Notes: generated by a model not told the origin, from the letters alone. Positions 28,173 to 37,271 are shown, counted from the stretch's first letter. The stretch: DNA of 64,000 nucleotides from a bacterium (GCA_018829445.1 JAHJTV010000025.1:1-64000), one strand, 5' to 3'. Numbers and translations: made by a program.

Positions 28173-29360
28173 TTGAAACCAATCAATAAAAAGATTACTT
28201 GTTTCATCTTGGTTTTGGCATTTTTATCACTCATTTTCTCATCATGCGAACTGGGACAAACGGAACAGAAGTCAAAAATCTACAAGATTGGGGCAATTTT
28301 ATCGCTCACAGGCGGCGCATCCTTTTTAGGTGATCCGGAAAAGAAGACTCTTGAGATGTTGGTAGAGAAAGTAAACCTTGAGGGAGGGGTAAACGGTCAC
28401 CCTCTGAAGCTGATTATTATGGACTCAAACAGTACTTCTCCGGCAACCGTTGCAGCTTTTAATAAACTAGTTTCTGAGGAGAAAGTCCTGGCTATAATAG
28501 GACCTTCGACCAGCGGGACAACAATTGAGATCTTACCGTTAACCATGAAGCATGAAATTCCGCTCATCTCCTGTGCTGCCAGTCATAAAATCGTGCAACA
28601 TACCTACACCAAAACACCATACCCCTGGGTGTTTAAAACCGCACAAAGTGATAGTATGGCGGTCGAAGCCATGTATTCCTTCATGCAGTCCAAGGGAATC
28701 AAAAAAATAGCAGTAATGAACATAAATAGTGGATACGGTTATAGCGGTCTAAAAGAAATTGAGCGATTGGCTCCTGTTTATGGAATCGATATCATTGGTA
28801 AAGAGGTATATGCTCTCCAGGAAAATGATATGAAACTCCCTTTAACGAGGATCAAAGCGCTGAATCCTCAAGCTATTATCAATTGGTCTATTGGCCCCAG
28901 TCAGATTGCGGTCGTTCAAGCCTGGAAAGAGCTAGGCATGGACAAAATAAAGCTATTTCAAAGTCATGGATTTGGCAGTTTGAAAAATGTCCAGTTAGCA
29001 GGCGGGAGTGCAGAGGGGGTCTATTTACCACTTGGTGCCGTAAATGTTGCCGATGTTCTGCCAGCCAACCACCCACAGAAGCAAGTGACCACACAATACG
29101 CTAAAGAATATAATGAAAAATACCAGGAGCCGGTGAGTTCCTTTGGGGGGCATGCCTGGGATGCTTTTTATCTGTTGGTTAACGCGTTGGAAAAAGCAGG
29201 TGCCGACAGAGCCAAAATCCGAGATGAGATCGAGAATACAAAGGGGTTTGTTGGCCAAGGAGGCATATTTAATATGTCAGTGGTTGATCATAACGGATTG
29301 GACAAGACAGCATTCAAAATGACTGTCGTTAAAAATAATACCTGGGCACTAGCGGAATAA
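28173..29360 (+). CDS. Branched-chain amino acid-type ABC binding lipoprotein (LivK family)
   Basis: About 395 residues from TTG 28173, which has GGAGG 8 nt upstream; a TTG at 28161 lies within the ribosome site region. The lipobox is FSSC, with lipidated Cys25. The periplasmic-binding type-1 fold is shown by YKIGAILSLTGGASFLGDPE, LIIMDSNSTSPATVAAFNKL and IIGPSTSGTTIEILP. No Liv permease or ATPase genes are nearby, so it is an orphan binding protein that may use components elsewhere or serve as a sensor input. Ligand unknown. Confidence 0.9.
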   Translation: MKPINKKITCFILVLAFLSLIFSSCELGQTEQKSKIYKIGAILSLTGGASFLGDPEKKTLEMLVEKVNLEGGVNGHPLKLIIMDSNSTSPATVAAFNKLVSEEKVLAIIGPSTSGTTIEILPLTMKHEIPLISCAASHKIVQHTYTKTPYPWVFKTAQSDSMAVEAMYSFMQSKGIKKIAVMNINSGYGYSGLKEIERLAPVYGIDIIGKEVYALQENDMKLPLTRIKALNPQAIINWSIGPSQIAVVQAWKELGMDKIKLFQSHGFGSLKNVQLAGGSAEGVYLPLGAVNVADVLPANHPQKQVTTQYAKEYNEKYQEPVSSFGGHAWDAFYLLVNALEKAGADRAKIRDEIENTKGFVGQGGIFNMSVVDHNGLDKTAFKMTVVKNNTWALAE

Positions 29361-29438
29361 CTCTTATTGCGAACGAGAAGAGTTTTACCTGTTGCTCTAA
29401 TCACCTTAAATTATCCGCAATAAAGATGTGGAAACAGA

Positions 29439-29477
29439 AAACGCAACCCAATCCATTTAGGTTGGGTTGCGTTTTTT
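29439..29477 (+). terminator. Rho-independent terminator, probably bidirectional
   Basis: AAACGCAACCCAA (29439-29451) pairs with TTGGGTTGCGTTT (29462-29473/4), followed by a T-run on the plus strand. The complementary A-run lets it serve the minus-strand ftsH gene, whose stop codon is at 29476. Confidence 0.9.
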
Positions 29478-31437
29478 AGGCGGCTTGGTGTTCTGTTCCC
29501 AAAAAGGAGTTAAAGATCTCGGCATCCATTACTTCGATTTCCAACAATCGTTTTGCTATTTTGTGCAGCAGATCCAACTTCTTTTTCAACAGGTCGAGGG
29601 TTCGTTCATATCTGTTATTGATTGTTTTTGCAATTTCCTCGTCAATATAATTCTGGGTTGATTCCGAATACTCCTTTCTTTCTGAAGTTTGCATTCCACC
29701 CAGATACGAGGTTTGGTTGCTCCCCAAGTAAACATTCTTAAACTTATCACTCATTCCGTATTCGGATATCATCTTGCGGACAATGTCTGTCGCCCGTGAT
29801 AAATCGTTCGAAGCTCCATTTGAAACCCTGCCAAAAATGATCTGTTCTGCGGCTCGCCCTCCAAGTAATACATCAACTCTTCCCAGGAGTTCCTCCTCAT
29901 TAATCAAATAGCGATCCTCTGAAGGCATTTGCATGGTATATCCAAGTGCTGCCAGCCCCCTGGGCACGATTGATATTTTCTGCACCGGATCAGCATCAGG
30001 CGTAAAGGCTGCCATCAAGGCATGACCGGTTTCGTGATAGGCAACAATCTCTTTTTCCTTCTCATTCATCACCCGGCTTTTTTTCTCCAAACCGGCCACA
30101 AGCTTTTCGATAGCCTCGGAGAAGTCAGCTTGCATTACTTTCTTTCGATTGTTACGGACTGCCAGGATTGCAGCTTCATTTACCAGATTTGCCAGGTCAG
30201 CACCAGAAAACCCTACTGTAGCTGCTGCAATTTTTCCCAATTCAACCTTCTCATCAACCTGAACATTTTTTGAGTGTATCTCCAGAATAGCTTTTCTTCC
30301 TTTCAGATCCGGTCGATCGACAAGTATCTGTCTGTCAAACCGTCCCGGTCTTAAAAGCGCAGGATCAAGGATCTCAGGCCTATTGGTAGCAGCCAGTATA
30401 ATGACACCGCCTTTGGAATCAAATCCATCCATCTCGACCAAAAGCTGATTAAGGGTTTGTTCACGTTCATCGTTACCGTTAATGGATGCTCCCCTGCTTT
30501 TACCGATGGCGTCCAATTCATCGATAAAGATGATACAGGGAGCATTCTTACGGGCTTCTTGAAACAGATCCCGAACTCTTGCGGCTCCAACACCAACAAA
30601 CAGCTCGACAAAATCTGCTCCGCTCATTTTAAAAAAGGGAACTCCCACTTCACCGGCAACAGCTTTTGCTAGCATTGTTTTGCCGGTACCCGGAGTACCG
30701 ATTAGAAGTACACCTTTAGGGATCTTTCCTCCTATTTCATCAAACTTGGTAGAATTCTTCAGAAAATCCACTACTTCCACCAACTCCTCTTTCGCTTCAT
30801 CTGCTCCCGCCACATCTTTAAAGGTTACTCCGGTATCCCCTTCCGAAACCAGTTTTGCCTTGTTTTTACCGAATGACATCACACCACCGGCGCCACCTTT
30901 TAATCGAAATGATAAGAACCACCAGAGTCCCATCATCAATCCAAAGGGTAAAATCCAAGTCAAGAACACGTTGCCGAACATTTCACCAAACGAGACAGGT
31001 CGGGTGTAGTATTCAACCCTATTGGCATCCAGAAGTCCAATAAAACCGGAATCATTCACCGGAATGGTGCGGTATACTTGTGTCGAATTCCCGAGCTGCT
31101 GATTGCCCTGCTGATCTGCCTGTACTAAAGAAGAACCAACATAGTATTTATCTCCCAGCTCTACTCTTTTAATCTCCCCACTGATCACTTTTTGTTTGAA
31201 TTCGCTGAATTCAATGGTTTGAGGTTTCTCCCCCAAAAAAGTATTGACCATAGATATCAGAAGGAAAAAACCCACAAAGTACCAGAGATTTAACCTGAAC
31301 CGATTCTGATTGTCGGGTTTTTTAATCCCGGATTTTTGCGGATCTTCCTTTCCCCTACCCTTTACCAGTTGTGAGATTGACTCACGTCTGACATCAGTTT
31401 GATCGTTTTGTTGAGAGGGCTTGATTGTTTCTTCCAT
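29476..31437 (-). CDS. ftsH: ATP-dependent zinc metalloprotease FtsH
   Basis: 653 residues. After a 45-residue charged N-terminus come a first membrane helix ([17 protein letters not shown]), a periplasmic domain and a second helix ([14 protein letters not shown]). The AAA module has Walker A GTPGTGKT, Walker [10 protein letters not shown] and the SRH region [19 protein letters not shown]. The protease zinc site is HETGH (HExxH). It degrades misassembled membrane proteins and short-lived cytosolic ones as a hexamer. SD GGAGAT precedes ATG 31437. It lies downstream of the hsp20 genes but is separated from them by two structured repeats. Confidence 0.97.
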   Translation of the reverse strand: MEETIKPSQQNDQTDVRRESISQLVKGRGKEDPQKSGIKKPDNQNRFRLNLWYFVGFFLLISMVNTFLGEKPQTIEFSEFKQKVISGEIKRVELGDKYYVGSSLVQADQQGNQQLGNSTQVYRTIPVNDSGFIGLLDANRVEYYTRPVSFGEMFGNVFLTWILPFGLMMGLWWFLSFRLKGGAGGVMSFGKNKAKLVSEGDTGVTFKDVAGADEAKEELVEVVDFLKNSTKFDEIGGKIPKGVLLIGTPGTGKTMLAKAVAGEVGVPFFKMSGADFVELFVGVGAARVRDLFQEARKNAPCIIFIDELDAIGKSRGASINGNDEREQTLNQLLVEMDGFDSKGGVIILAATNRPEILDPALLRPGRFDRQILVDRPDLKGRKAILEIHSKNVQVDEKVELGKIAAATVGFSGADLANLVNEAAILAVRNNRKKVMQADFSEAIEKLVAGLEKKSRVMNEKEKEIVAYHETGHALMAAFTPDADPVQKISIVPRGLAALGYTMQMPSEDRYLINEEELLGRVDVLLGGRAAEQIIFGRVSNGASNDLSRATDIVRKMISEYGMSDKFKNVYLGSNQTSYLGGMQTSERKEYSESTQNYIDEEIAKTINNRYERTLDLLKKKLDLLHKIAKRLLEIEVMDAEIFNSFLGTEHQAA

Positions 31438-31604
31438 GCTATCTCCAAATGGTAATAAAATGAGTTAACAAACCAGGGTTTGTGATACGTTGATCTTGAT
31501 AGTCCTGGAATCTGGCTGCTTGCCTGACAATTATCTCCTGTTTTTAAAACTGACCGTGTCAGACATGAGGTTTTCTTACAAAACAGGTTGGCTTATAAAT
31601 AAAA

Positions 31605-31683
31605 ACAGGTTTGGTAAGGATGACAAAGTAAGTGTGCGGGGGAAGCAGCCCACAAAAAGCCATCCTTAACAAGCCAAACCTGT
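31605..31683. repeat. Large imperfect inverted repeat (possible structured RNA)
   Basis: ACAGGTTTGG-TAAGGATG (31605-31622) pairs with CATCCTTA (31661-31668), then a 5-nt bulge and CCAAACCTGT (31674-31683). The loop holds a smaller hairpin (GTG-C-GGG to CCCAC). On the minus strand the outer stem is followed by TTTTTATTT, so it could terminate the hsp20 transcript; the branched shape also permits a small RNA. No known RNA family was recognised. Confidence 0.55.
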
Positions 31684-31693
31684 CGGGGTAATA

Positions 31694-31774
31694 TTAGCAC
31701 CTTATAATTTTTTTTCTGCGTTTTTTGGCAGGAAAAAATCTGTTAAGGTGCTTATCCAGTTTATCTGGGTTAGG
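31694..31774 (-). repeat. 81-bp dispersed hairpin repeat, copy 1
   Basis: Read on the minus strand it begins CCTAACCCAGATAAACTGG, then forms a stem around CTGCCAAAAAACG and ends TTATAAGGTGCTAA. The same arrangement is at 44980-45060 on the plus strand with only scattered differences. The stop codon of the hsp20 gene at 31770 lies within the element. Confidence 0.8.
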
Positions 31775-32276
31775 CTGCCTTTACTTCAATTCGGCGAACC
31801 TTTTTTTGTGCACTCTCTGATTTTGGCAAGGTTACCTGGAGCACGCCGTTTTTAAATGAAGCCTTGATCTTATCCACCTCAATCTCATCAGGAATTTGAA
31901 TCGATCTCTGGAATGAACCAAAACTCCTTTCAACTTTGTAGAACTCTTTTTCCTCTTTCTTCTCTTCACTTTTCTTTTCACCTTTGATAGTAAGAACCCG
32001 GTTTTTTAAAACCACCTCAATATCTTTTTCTTCCATTCCGGGGAGTTCTGCAGATACTTCAATGGATTTTTCACCTTCGCTGACATTAATACTGGGTGAA
32101 AAAGATGAGAACCTGTCCTTACCGAAAAAGGTAGAAGGGAAGCTACCAAAATCACCAAATACTTCATCAAACATACGATTTACTTCTCTATGGAATGAAT
32201 CAAATGGGCTTAGTGAATCTCTTTTTTCAATAGCATTGTTTTTTCTATTCCAAAGAACCAGATCTTTAAGTGCCAT
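31770..32276 (-). CDS. Hsp20/alpha-crystallin small heat-shock protein
   Basis: 168 residues, the longest of three adjacent Hsp20 proteins. The N-terminal arm contains PFDSFHREVNRMFDEVFGDFG, followed by the alpha-crystallin domain (SINVSEGEKSIEVSAELPGM to PKSESAQKKVRRIEV) with a Lys/Glu-rich stretch KKSEEKKEEKEFYKVE. The C-terminal tail lacks a clear IxI motif. It is an ATP-independent holdase that keeps unfolding proteins soluble. SD GAGAGG precedes ATG 32276. Its stop codon lies inside the 81-bp repeat. Confidence 0.95.
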   Translation of the reverse strand: MALKDLVLWNRKNNAIEKRDSLSPFDSFHREVNRMFDEVFGDFGSFPSTFFGKDRFSSFSPSINVSEGEKSIEVSAELPGMEEKDIEVVLKNRVLTIKGEKKSEEKKEEKEFYKVERSFGSFQRSIQIPDEIEVDKIKASFKNGVLQVTLPKSESAQKKVRRIEVKAA

Positions 32277-32330
32277 GGTTACCTCTCTATTTAAATATGG
32301 TTTTACTTTTACTTGTCTTTAATTGGATCA

Positions 32331-32367
32331 GCTTTGCTGCCTGCCACTAAAAAGCAAGCAGCAAAGC
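32331..32367 (-). other. Hairpin between two hsp20 genes
   Basis: GCTTTGCTGC (32331-32340) pairs perfectly with GCAGCAAAGC (32358-32367). It lies in the leader of the downstream hsp20 gene and could be an mRNA-processing stem, attenuator or thermosensor. It does not match the ROSE or fourU type at the ribosome site. Confidence 0.5.
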
Positions 32368-32381
32368 ATCTATTACAGTTA

Positions 32382-32783
32382 CTAATTTATTTGAATGGTT
32401 CTGGGTTGCATCTCCGGCGCCTTGGGCAATACCAGTGACAGCACTCCGTTTTCCATTCTGGCTTCAATCTTTGACTGATCTATTTTATTTGACAGCTCAA
32501 ACTGTCTTGAATAATTCCCAATATTATACTCGGAATATAGTGGTTTCAGATCGGAGTAAGGTGTTGTCTCAACCAACCCATCAATCTTGATTACATTTTT
32601 CTCCAGTTTGACAGTTATATTGTCCTTACCAACACCCGGCATATCCATGAAAACCATTAACTCTTTATCTGTCTCAACAATATCCGTAGCAGGAACATAA
32701 CGTTTCAAAGGCGTCGTGTGTTCCTTTTTTGCTTCAATCTCTTTTTTCTCTTGGGTTACAAGATCTTTTTTTTCATCGTTCAT
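32382..32783 (-). CDS. Hsp20/alpha-crystallin family protein
   Basis: About 133 residues from ATG 32783, which sits 8 nt from GGGAG; the in-frame ATG 32789 overlaps that site. The alpha-crystallin domain runs from TDKELMVFMDMPGVGKDNITV to NGVLSLVLPKAPE, and the short N-terminus is Lys/Glu-rich. It ends with PRTIQIN, where IQI is a C-terminal IxI-like motif. Middle gene of the three-hsp20 set; the paralogues may form mixed oligomers, which is a guess. Confidence 0.93.
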   Translation of the reverse strand: MNDEKKDLVTQEKKEIEAKKEHTTPLKRYVPATDIVETDKELMVFMDMPGVGKDNITVKLEKNVIKIDGLVETTPYSDLKPLYSEYNIGNYSRQFELSNKIDQSKIEARMENGVLSLVLPKAPEMQPRTIQIN

Positions 32784-32845
32784 CTTCATTCTCCCTATTT
32801 TTTAAGTTGTTTAATTATTTATAACAGACACAAAAACAATGTCTC

Positions 32846-33271
32846 TTATGCGACCTTGATCTGCTTAGGCTTATCACTTTCAGCCCTCGGCAGTTTAACC
32901 TTTAAAACGCCATTGATATATTCAGCTTTGACGTTGTTGCTATCGACTCTGATAGGAAGCCTGATCGTTCTGTCAAACTTCATATTTTGTCTTTCCACCC
33001 TGTGAATACTTGCCTTCTCAGGGTATTCAAGCTTTCTTTCACCATGAATTCGAAAGAGATTCTCCTTCACTTCGATATTGATATCCTCTCTTTTCACGCC
33101 AGGAATTTCTGCTGTTAAAACCGTATCGTCTCCATCTTGAAAAAGATCAACAAACGGAAAAGCACCTCTACAGGTTGTCCCCGTTTCAAAATATTCGTTT
33201 CTACGGGCAGCTTCTACAGCGTTTTGAACAGCAAAAAGAGCATCTATTGTATTTGAAAATCGACCGAACAT
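32846..33271 (-). CDS. Hsp20/alpha-crystallin family protein
   Basis: About 141 residues from ATG 33271, which has GGAGG upstream; the frame extends to 33295 but that start lacks a ribosome site. The N-terminal MFGRFSNTIDALFAVQNAVEAA precedes the alpha-crystallin domain (DTVLTAEIPGVKREDINIEV to NGVLKVKLPRAESDKPKQIKV). First gene of the cluster, with a near-consensus sigma54 promoter 70 nt upstream, so its induction probably differs from the usual sigma32 or HrcA control. Confidence 0.94.
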   Translation of the reverse strand: MFGRFSNTIDALFAVQNAVEAARRNEYFETGTTCRGAFPFVDLFQDGDDTVLTAEIPGVKREDINIEVKENLFRIHGERKLEYPEKASIHRVERQNMKFDRTIRLPIRVDSNNVKAEYINGVLKVKLPRAESDKPKQIKVA

Positions 33272-33338
33272 AATAACCTCCAAAAAAAAGTTCATCCAAA
33301 ATAATAAAACAATTTAATTTAAACTTACTTTTTATATT

Positions 33339-33353
33339 GCATCCGGTGTGCCA
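33339..33353 (-). promoter_or_regulatory. sigma54-type promoter of the hsp20 cluster
   Basis: On the minus strand the sequence is TGGCACACCGGATGC, with GG and GC 10 nt apart, followed by AA. It is almost identical in form to those at 27627 and 47818. The predicted start is near 33327. No CIRCE or sigma32-type promoter was seen in this region. Confidence 0.85.
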
Positions 33354-33380
33354 ACTATTTTTCACCAATTTTTTCAGATT

Positions 33381-33401
33381 GTTAACCATCAAATGGTTAA
33401 C
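33381..33401. promoter_or_regulatory. Palindrome upstream of the hsp20 sigma54 promoter
   Basis: GTTAACCAT-N3-ATGGTTAAC, a perfect 9-bp dyad 28 bp upstream of the -24 box. A second palindrome GGACATGTCC is at 33415-33424 and another TTAACCA at 33431. Activator sites for sigma54 promoters normally lie farther away, so it could also bind a repressor. Confidence 0.5.
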
Positions 33402-33654
33402 ACTAGGCCAAAATGGACATGTCCTGTCAATTAACCACCCAATTAATGGACCCATGATGACCGGTTTCGAATCAAAACGACCCATTTGAATAAATTACTG
33501 AACAAACCGATGTTTCGAGCGAAATAGATGTTATACGGAAAAAAGGGAGAATTGGAGCACCAAAGAATTGGAGCGGTGAAGGGAATAAGACCTTGTGGAG
33601 GCAAACAACACTACAACTGTGGGAAAGGAGCCTGATGGGAAAGTATGAACAAAT

Positions 33655-33924
33655 CTAAGCAATATAGTAGTTGCCCGATTTCAGAGTGTCCATCAATTCC
33701 TGAAAAGAATTGAAAAGAGCTACACCAACGGTCATGGGTTTTACAGGCAGTTTTCTCAGGTATTTACCCTTACTGTCTCGGGTGCTTTTCAACCAGACAG
33801 ACTCAGGATTTCCTTTGAGAGCGGCATCACCCATGAAGAGATTAAATTCTTCTTTATTCCCATTATCTAAATCTAATGTAACGATTAACCTATCTCTGTT
33901 TTTGATATTTGTTTCGATTTGCAT
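33655..33924 (-). CDS. Hypothetical protein, 89 residues
   Basis: Start chosen at ATG 33924, which has AAGGAT upstream; the frame could extend to 33948. The sequence (IKNRDRLIVTLDLDNGNKEEF at the N-terminus, then SVWLKSTRDSKGKYLRKLPVKP) has no Cys, no signal peptide and no recognised domain. It looks like a small beta-rich soluble protein. It lies upstream of the hsp20 promoter on the same strand, 300 nt away, with no link established. Confidence 0.6.
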   Translation of the reverse strand: MQIETNIKNRDRLIVTLDLDNGNKEEFNLFMGDAALKGNPESVWLKSTRDSKGKYLRKLPVKPMTVGVALFNSFQELMDTLKSGNYYIA

Positions 33925-34315
33925 GGTAATCCTTTTTAATTTGTTCAAATTGAAACATTCTTAAAAAGTCATTCCTGCTCTGATGGGAGCCTTTTTAAGG
34001 TTTCTCGCGTCGTTACAGGAATGACTATATTATTATTAGAAAACATTCAAGTTTTATTCCATTTTGATGCATGTAAATCTTTGTTATAATTAAGCTAAAA
34101 AATAACTTTTTATGCCCTTTTTAGGGAAACCAGGCAATTTAATCACTATTTGGTAAAAAACACCTCACCATTTAATGAAGTTGTATATTCCAATTACAAG
34201 GAATCTTCATCAGGTTATCCATAATAGATAACAGATCACTTTTTTGCAGGGTATGGGCACAGCAGAAACAGATAGGACAGTATCGGATGGAAAACAACCA
34301 GTCATCAAGATACTG
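33925..34315. other. Intergenic stretch without a recognised gene
   Basis: About 390 nt between the 89-residue protein's start and the 3' end of cysE. AT-rich; no ORF with a ribosome site, RNA gene or strong hairpin was identified. Confidence 0.5.
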
Positions 34316-35128
34316 CTATCTTTTACGTGGCTTATTCAGCATCTGGTTCATTGCATGAGCCGGGATTTCAGCGAACGGCTTTCCGATGATTTTGGCAGGA
34401 ACTCCGGCAGCAGTACTATGGGGCGGTATATTGGTTAGTACCACACTCCCTGCGGCAATTTTGCTGTACTCACCGATCTCAACATTTCCCAGAATCTTTG
34501 CACCTGCTCCAATCAGCACTCCCTTTCTCACTTTGGGGTGACGATCACCAACAATATTACCCGTACCACCAAGAGTCACTTCGTGGAGAATGGAAACATC
34601 ATCCTCAATCACTGCAGTCTCCCCAATAACAACACTGGTAGCATGATCGATCAAGATCCCTTTCCCGATCTGCGCTGCAGGATGAATATCAACTCCAAAC
34701 AGTTCCGAGATCCTGTTCTGAAGGTGACTGGCCAGTCCTTTTCTTCCTGATTTCCACAACCAATGAGCCACGCGATAAGACTGTAAGGCATGGAACCCTT
34801 TGTAGTGTAAAAACGGTTCGGCGAAGTTGTAGGCTGCAGGATCTCGCTCATGTATTGCTTTTAAATCGGCTCTGAATTCTTCACCTATCTTATTACTCTC
34901 ACAAAAAGCCTGGTCAATTACTTCCCGCATTAACATGGGCTGCAGACTGGAGCTGGCCAATTTCCCCGCCAAGTGAAAAGCTAACGCTTCTTCCAGTGTT
35001 TTGTGGTTTAAAACGATGGCATAGAGATAGCTGGCCAGGATCGGTTCCCGTTTTGCCTCTTCTTCAGCCGCTTTATACAGTTTCAACCACAGTGTATCTT
35101 CTACTGGTTCCTGTTTGCAATTTTTCAT
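34316..35128 (-). CDS. cysE: Serine O-acetyltransferase
   Basis: 270 residues, close to the enteric CysE length. The N-terminal helical SATase domain (LWLKLYKAAEEEAKREPILASYLYAIVLNHKTLE) is followed by left-handed beta-helix hexapeptide repeats (IDHATSVVIGETAVIEDDV, HPKVRKGVLIGAGAKIL, VEIGEYSKIAAGSVV). The catalytic region has the conserved IDHA His and ILHEVTLGGTG. It makes O-acetylserine for cysteine synthesis in the cytoplasm. The C-terminal tail that mediates feedback inhibition is present. Confidence 0.96.
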   Translation of the reverse strand: MKNCKQEPVEDTLWLKLYKAAEEEAKREPILASYLYAIVLNHKTLEEALAFHLAGKLASSSLQPMLMREVIDQAFCESNKIGEEFRADLKAIHERDPAAYNFAEPFLHYKGFHALQSYRVAHWLWKSGRKGLASHLQNRISELFGVDIHPAAQIGKGILIDHATSVVIGETAVIEDDVSILHEVTLGGTGNIVGDRHPKVRKGVLIGAGAKILGNVEIGEYSKIAAGSVVLTNIPPHSTAAGVPAKIIGKPFAEIPAHAMNQMLNKPRKR

Positions 35129-35340
35129 CAGAGTTCATCCGGTTTAATTTTTATTTTTTGTTATTCTCTTCAATAACAGAATTTACGTTGACTAGCAGGG
35201 CGCAATTGTCTATTTAATATCTGACCATATCGAGTTTTTTAAGGGATGGTCAATGCACATTTAAGATATGAGATTCGAGTCCTTGTTGAAAGAATTTATC
35301 AGATTCCACCAAAGACAAACCTTTATTAATTGAGAGTATT

Positions 35341-36117
35341 ATGAGTTTATCCGAAGATCAGTTAAAACGCTATAATCGTCACATTTTGCTTAAGGAATTT
35401 GGAACCGAAGGACAAACCAAAATTGCTGAAGCGAAAGTGCTGGTAATAGGAAGCGGTGGTCTTGGGTCTCCAACTCTTCTATACCTGGCTGCTGCAGGAA
35501 TAGGCACCATTGGTATTGCAGATGGTGACCAATTGGATGTCAGCAATCTTCAGCGACAGATCATTCACTCAACACCCGACATCGGCCGCTCAAAGGTTGA
35601 GTCAGCCGGAGATAGAATTAATGCTTTAAATCCCCATGTGAACCTTAACCTAATCCCCGGTGAGATAAAAGCACACAATATTCTTTCTGTTATCAAGGAC
35701 TATGACTTTGTCATTGACGGAACAGATAACTTTTCCTCCAAGTTCTTGATAAATGACGCGTGTGTGTTATCAGGAAAGCCCTTTGTTCATTCAGGTGTTT
35801 TGCGATTTCACGGCCAGATCATCACGGTTGTTCCACCCTCTTCTGCCTGTTATCGATGCATTTTCATCGAAGCACCGACGGAAGGGACAGTGCCTTCGTG
35901 CAGTCGAGTCGGAGTTTTAGGAACAGTGCCAGGAATACTGGGAACAATGCAGGCAACAGAATGTATAAAATATATTATTGGAAAAGGAGATTTATTAACC
36001 AATCGGCTCCTGGTTTTTGATGCGTTCACCATGACTTTTAACGAGGTCAAAATCAATAAAAACCCCAATTGCCCGGTGTGTGGAAAAAATCCTTCCATTA
36101 CAAAGCCTGAAGATTGA
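35341..36117 (+). CDS. MoeB/ThiF-type adenylyltransferase (E1-like)
   Basis: 258 residues. The adenylation domain has the P-loop-like GSGGLGSPTLLYLAAAG, DGDQLDVSNLQRQI and IGRSKVESA. The usual zinc-binding CxxC pairs are present as CYRCIF and CPVCG near the C-terminus. There is no rhodanese domain, so it matches plain MoeB or ThiF. It activates the C-terminus of a ubiquitin-like sulfur carrier (MoaD or ThiS type) in molybdopterin, thiamine or cysteine synthesis. No carrier gene is adjacent, so the pathway is open; CysE next door hints at sulfur metabolism. Confidence 0.88.
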   Translation: MSLSEDQLKRYNRHILLKEFGTEGQTKIAEAKVLVIGSGGLGSPTLLYLAAAGIGTIGIADGDQLDVSNLQRQIIHSTPDIGRSKVESAGDRINALNPHVNLNLIPGEIKAHNILSVIKDYDFVIDGTDNFSSKFLINDACVLSGKPFVHSGVLRFHGQIITVVPPSSACYRCIFIEAPTEGTVPSCSRVGVLGTVPGILGTMQATECIKYIIGKGDLLTNRLLVFDAFTMTFNEVKINKNPNCPVCGKNPSITKPED

Positions 36118-36137
36118 AAATCCGCGCCCTGGATTAT

Positions 36138-36962
36138 CTATTTTCCGCAAACTTTACAGGTTACCAGTGGATCATTCGATTCGGTCAAATCAAGATCAAT
36201 AATCTCACCGGGAACAACCATCTTCTCAAGAAACTCAAATACTAATCGAAGAATATTAATCTGGCGAAACGCCTGACCTGGGAATGAGAAGGGATGCCCA
36301 AGGGGAAAACCGGTATAGATCGAACGGGGTGGTTTTATTCTTTTAGAGATCTCTTTTGACAACGTAATCGATATGGTAACAATTCCAGCCTCTTCTATTT
36401 TCCGCTGTATCAATCCAACGGATTGATTACATAGCCCTCAGGCAGGGGATAGGACAACTATATCGACCTGTTCCTCTTTCAGACGCTTAATCAGGAGGGG
36501 GATGGAATGGTTTCGCAAAACATCCAGCTGATCCCCTAAAATATGCCCCATGAATGAAAAGTGGTATTGACTCAGCTCTCCAATTTCCCGGTTTCCCTGT
36601 AAATGCTGAACCCGCTCCAACGGAAAAATGATATTAATATCCTTGTCAGCATTCCTATGGTCATAATAATTGTGGGTAATCTTCAGTTCATTTATGGGAG
36701 TGTCGAAAGGAATTTCCCTGAAACCGGCATCTCCATTGGGATCAACCATGTCGAACGGTTCCTGTTTCTTCAGATGCACTCCTCCTGTTGTTACCAGTGC
36801 CAGTTTGGACTCGGCAACCGGCTTTTCCAGATTAACCCAGGGGACATCATTAAAAGCCAACGTTTCACTTTTCTTTTCCCAGGCTGTAAAAAGGGCAGGG
36901 TGACGGAGCAGGATTTTGGCAATCAGCTTATCCTTAGCCTGTCTGATCTTTGTTATCATCAT
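36138..36962 (-). CDS. GrdB/PrdB-related selenoprotein with in-frame UGA (Sec175)
   Basis: Two collinear ORFs in the same frame (36962-36438 and 36413-36138) are joined by a single UGA at 36440-36438, read VVLSPA-U-GLCNQSVG. The 274-residue product resembles the glycine/sarcosine/betaine/D-proline reductase selenoprotein B family: ALVTTGGVHLKKQEPFD, an NYYDHRNADKDINIIFPLERV block, VDIVVLSPA before the Sec, and IEEAGIVTISITLS plus CKVCG after it. Sec175-G-L-Cys178 is a redox UxxC. A hairpin of SECIS type follows the UGA. A true stop and two separate genes is the alternative, but homology continues across the codon. Function is probably a thiol-linked reductase, exact substrate unknown. Confidence 0.85.
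36406..36431 (-). other. SECIS-like hairpin after the UGA codon
   Basis: On the minus strand TGT-A-ATCAATCC pairs with GGATTGAT-ACA around a GTT loop (8 bp perfect, plus 3 bp beyond a single bulged base). 18 nt separate the UGA from the apical loop, inside the range reported for bacterial SECIS elements. The loop begins with G, as is common in bacterial SECIS. Confidence 0.7.
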
Positions 36963-37042
36963 AGTCTGCTGTTTGAGGATTCACATTAATCCCAAATGTT
37001 TGCTCAAGGGCATTTCAGTTCAAAGTATCCGTGTTTTTAAAT

Positions 37043-37106
37043 GGTAGGGTGTACATACATTGACTGCCGTTGAGTAATTCCTGGCGGGGATTTGACCCCG
37101 CACGAT
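37043..37106. repeat. 64-bp dispersed palindromic repeat, copy C (diverged)
   Basis: It begins GGTAGGGTGTACATACATT and retains GGCGGGGATTTGACCCCGC near the right end, but the closing CCCTACC has decayed to CACGATC. It lies in the gap between the selenoprotein and ECF sigma genes. Confidence 0.65.
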
Positions 37107-37271
37107 CATAATGTTGCCTGCAGTTAAATGTATTAGAAATCGCTGAATATCATAATTGAATATAAAATACTGTGCATTTTTATGAAATCAAACTTACAAT
37201 AGAATCGTTCTATTAGCAAAGCACAAAGGGCAGATTAAAAGAAAACTCAACAGAGAGTGTCAAGGAAACAG

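Noticed and set aside
31634..31653. SRP (4.5S) RNA-like GGAAGCAGCC in the inverted repeat loop
   Set aside because: Only a few bases match; the surrounding helix 8 pairing and the conserved GTCAGG block of SRP RNA are missing.
36138..36413. Separate short gene downstream of the selenoprotein frame
   Set aside because: It is in the same frame as the upstream segment, starts only at a TTG without a ribosome site, and its sequence continues the same family across the UGA.
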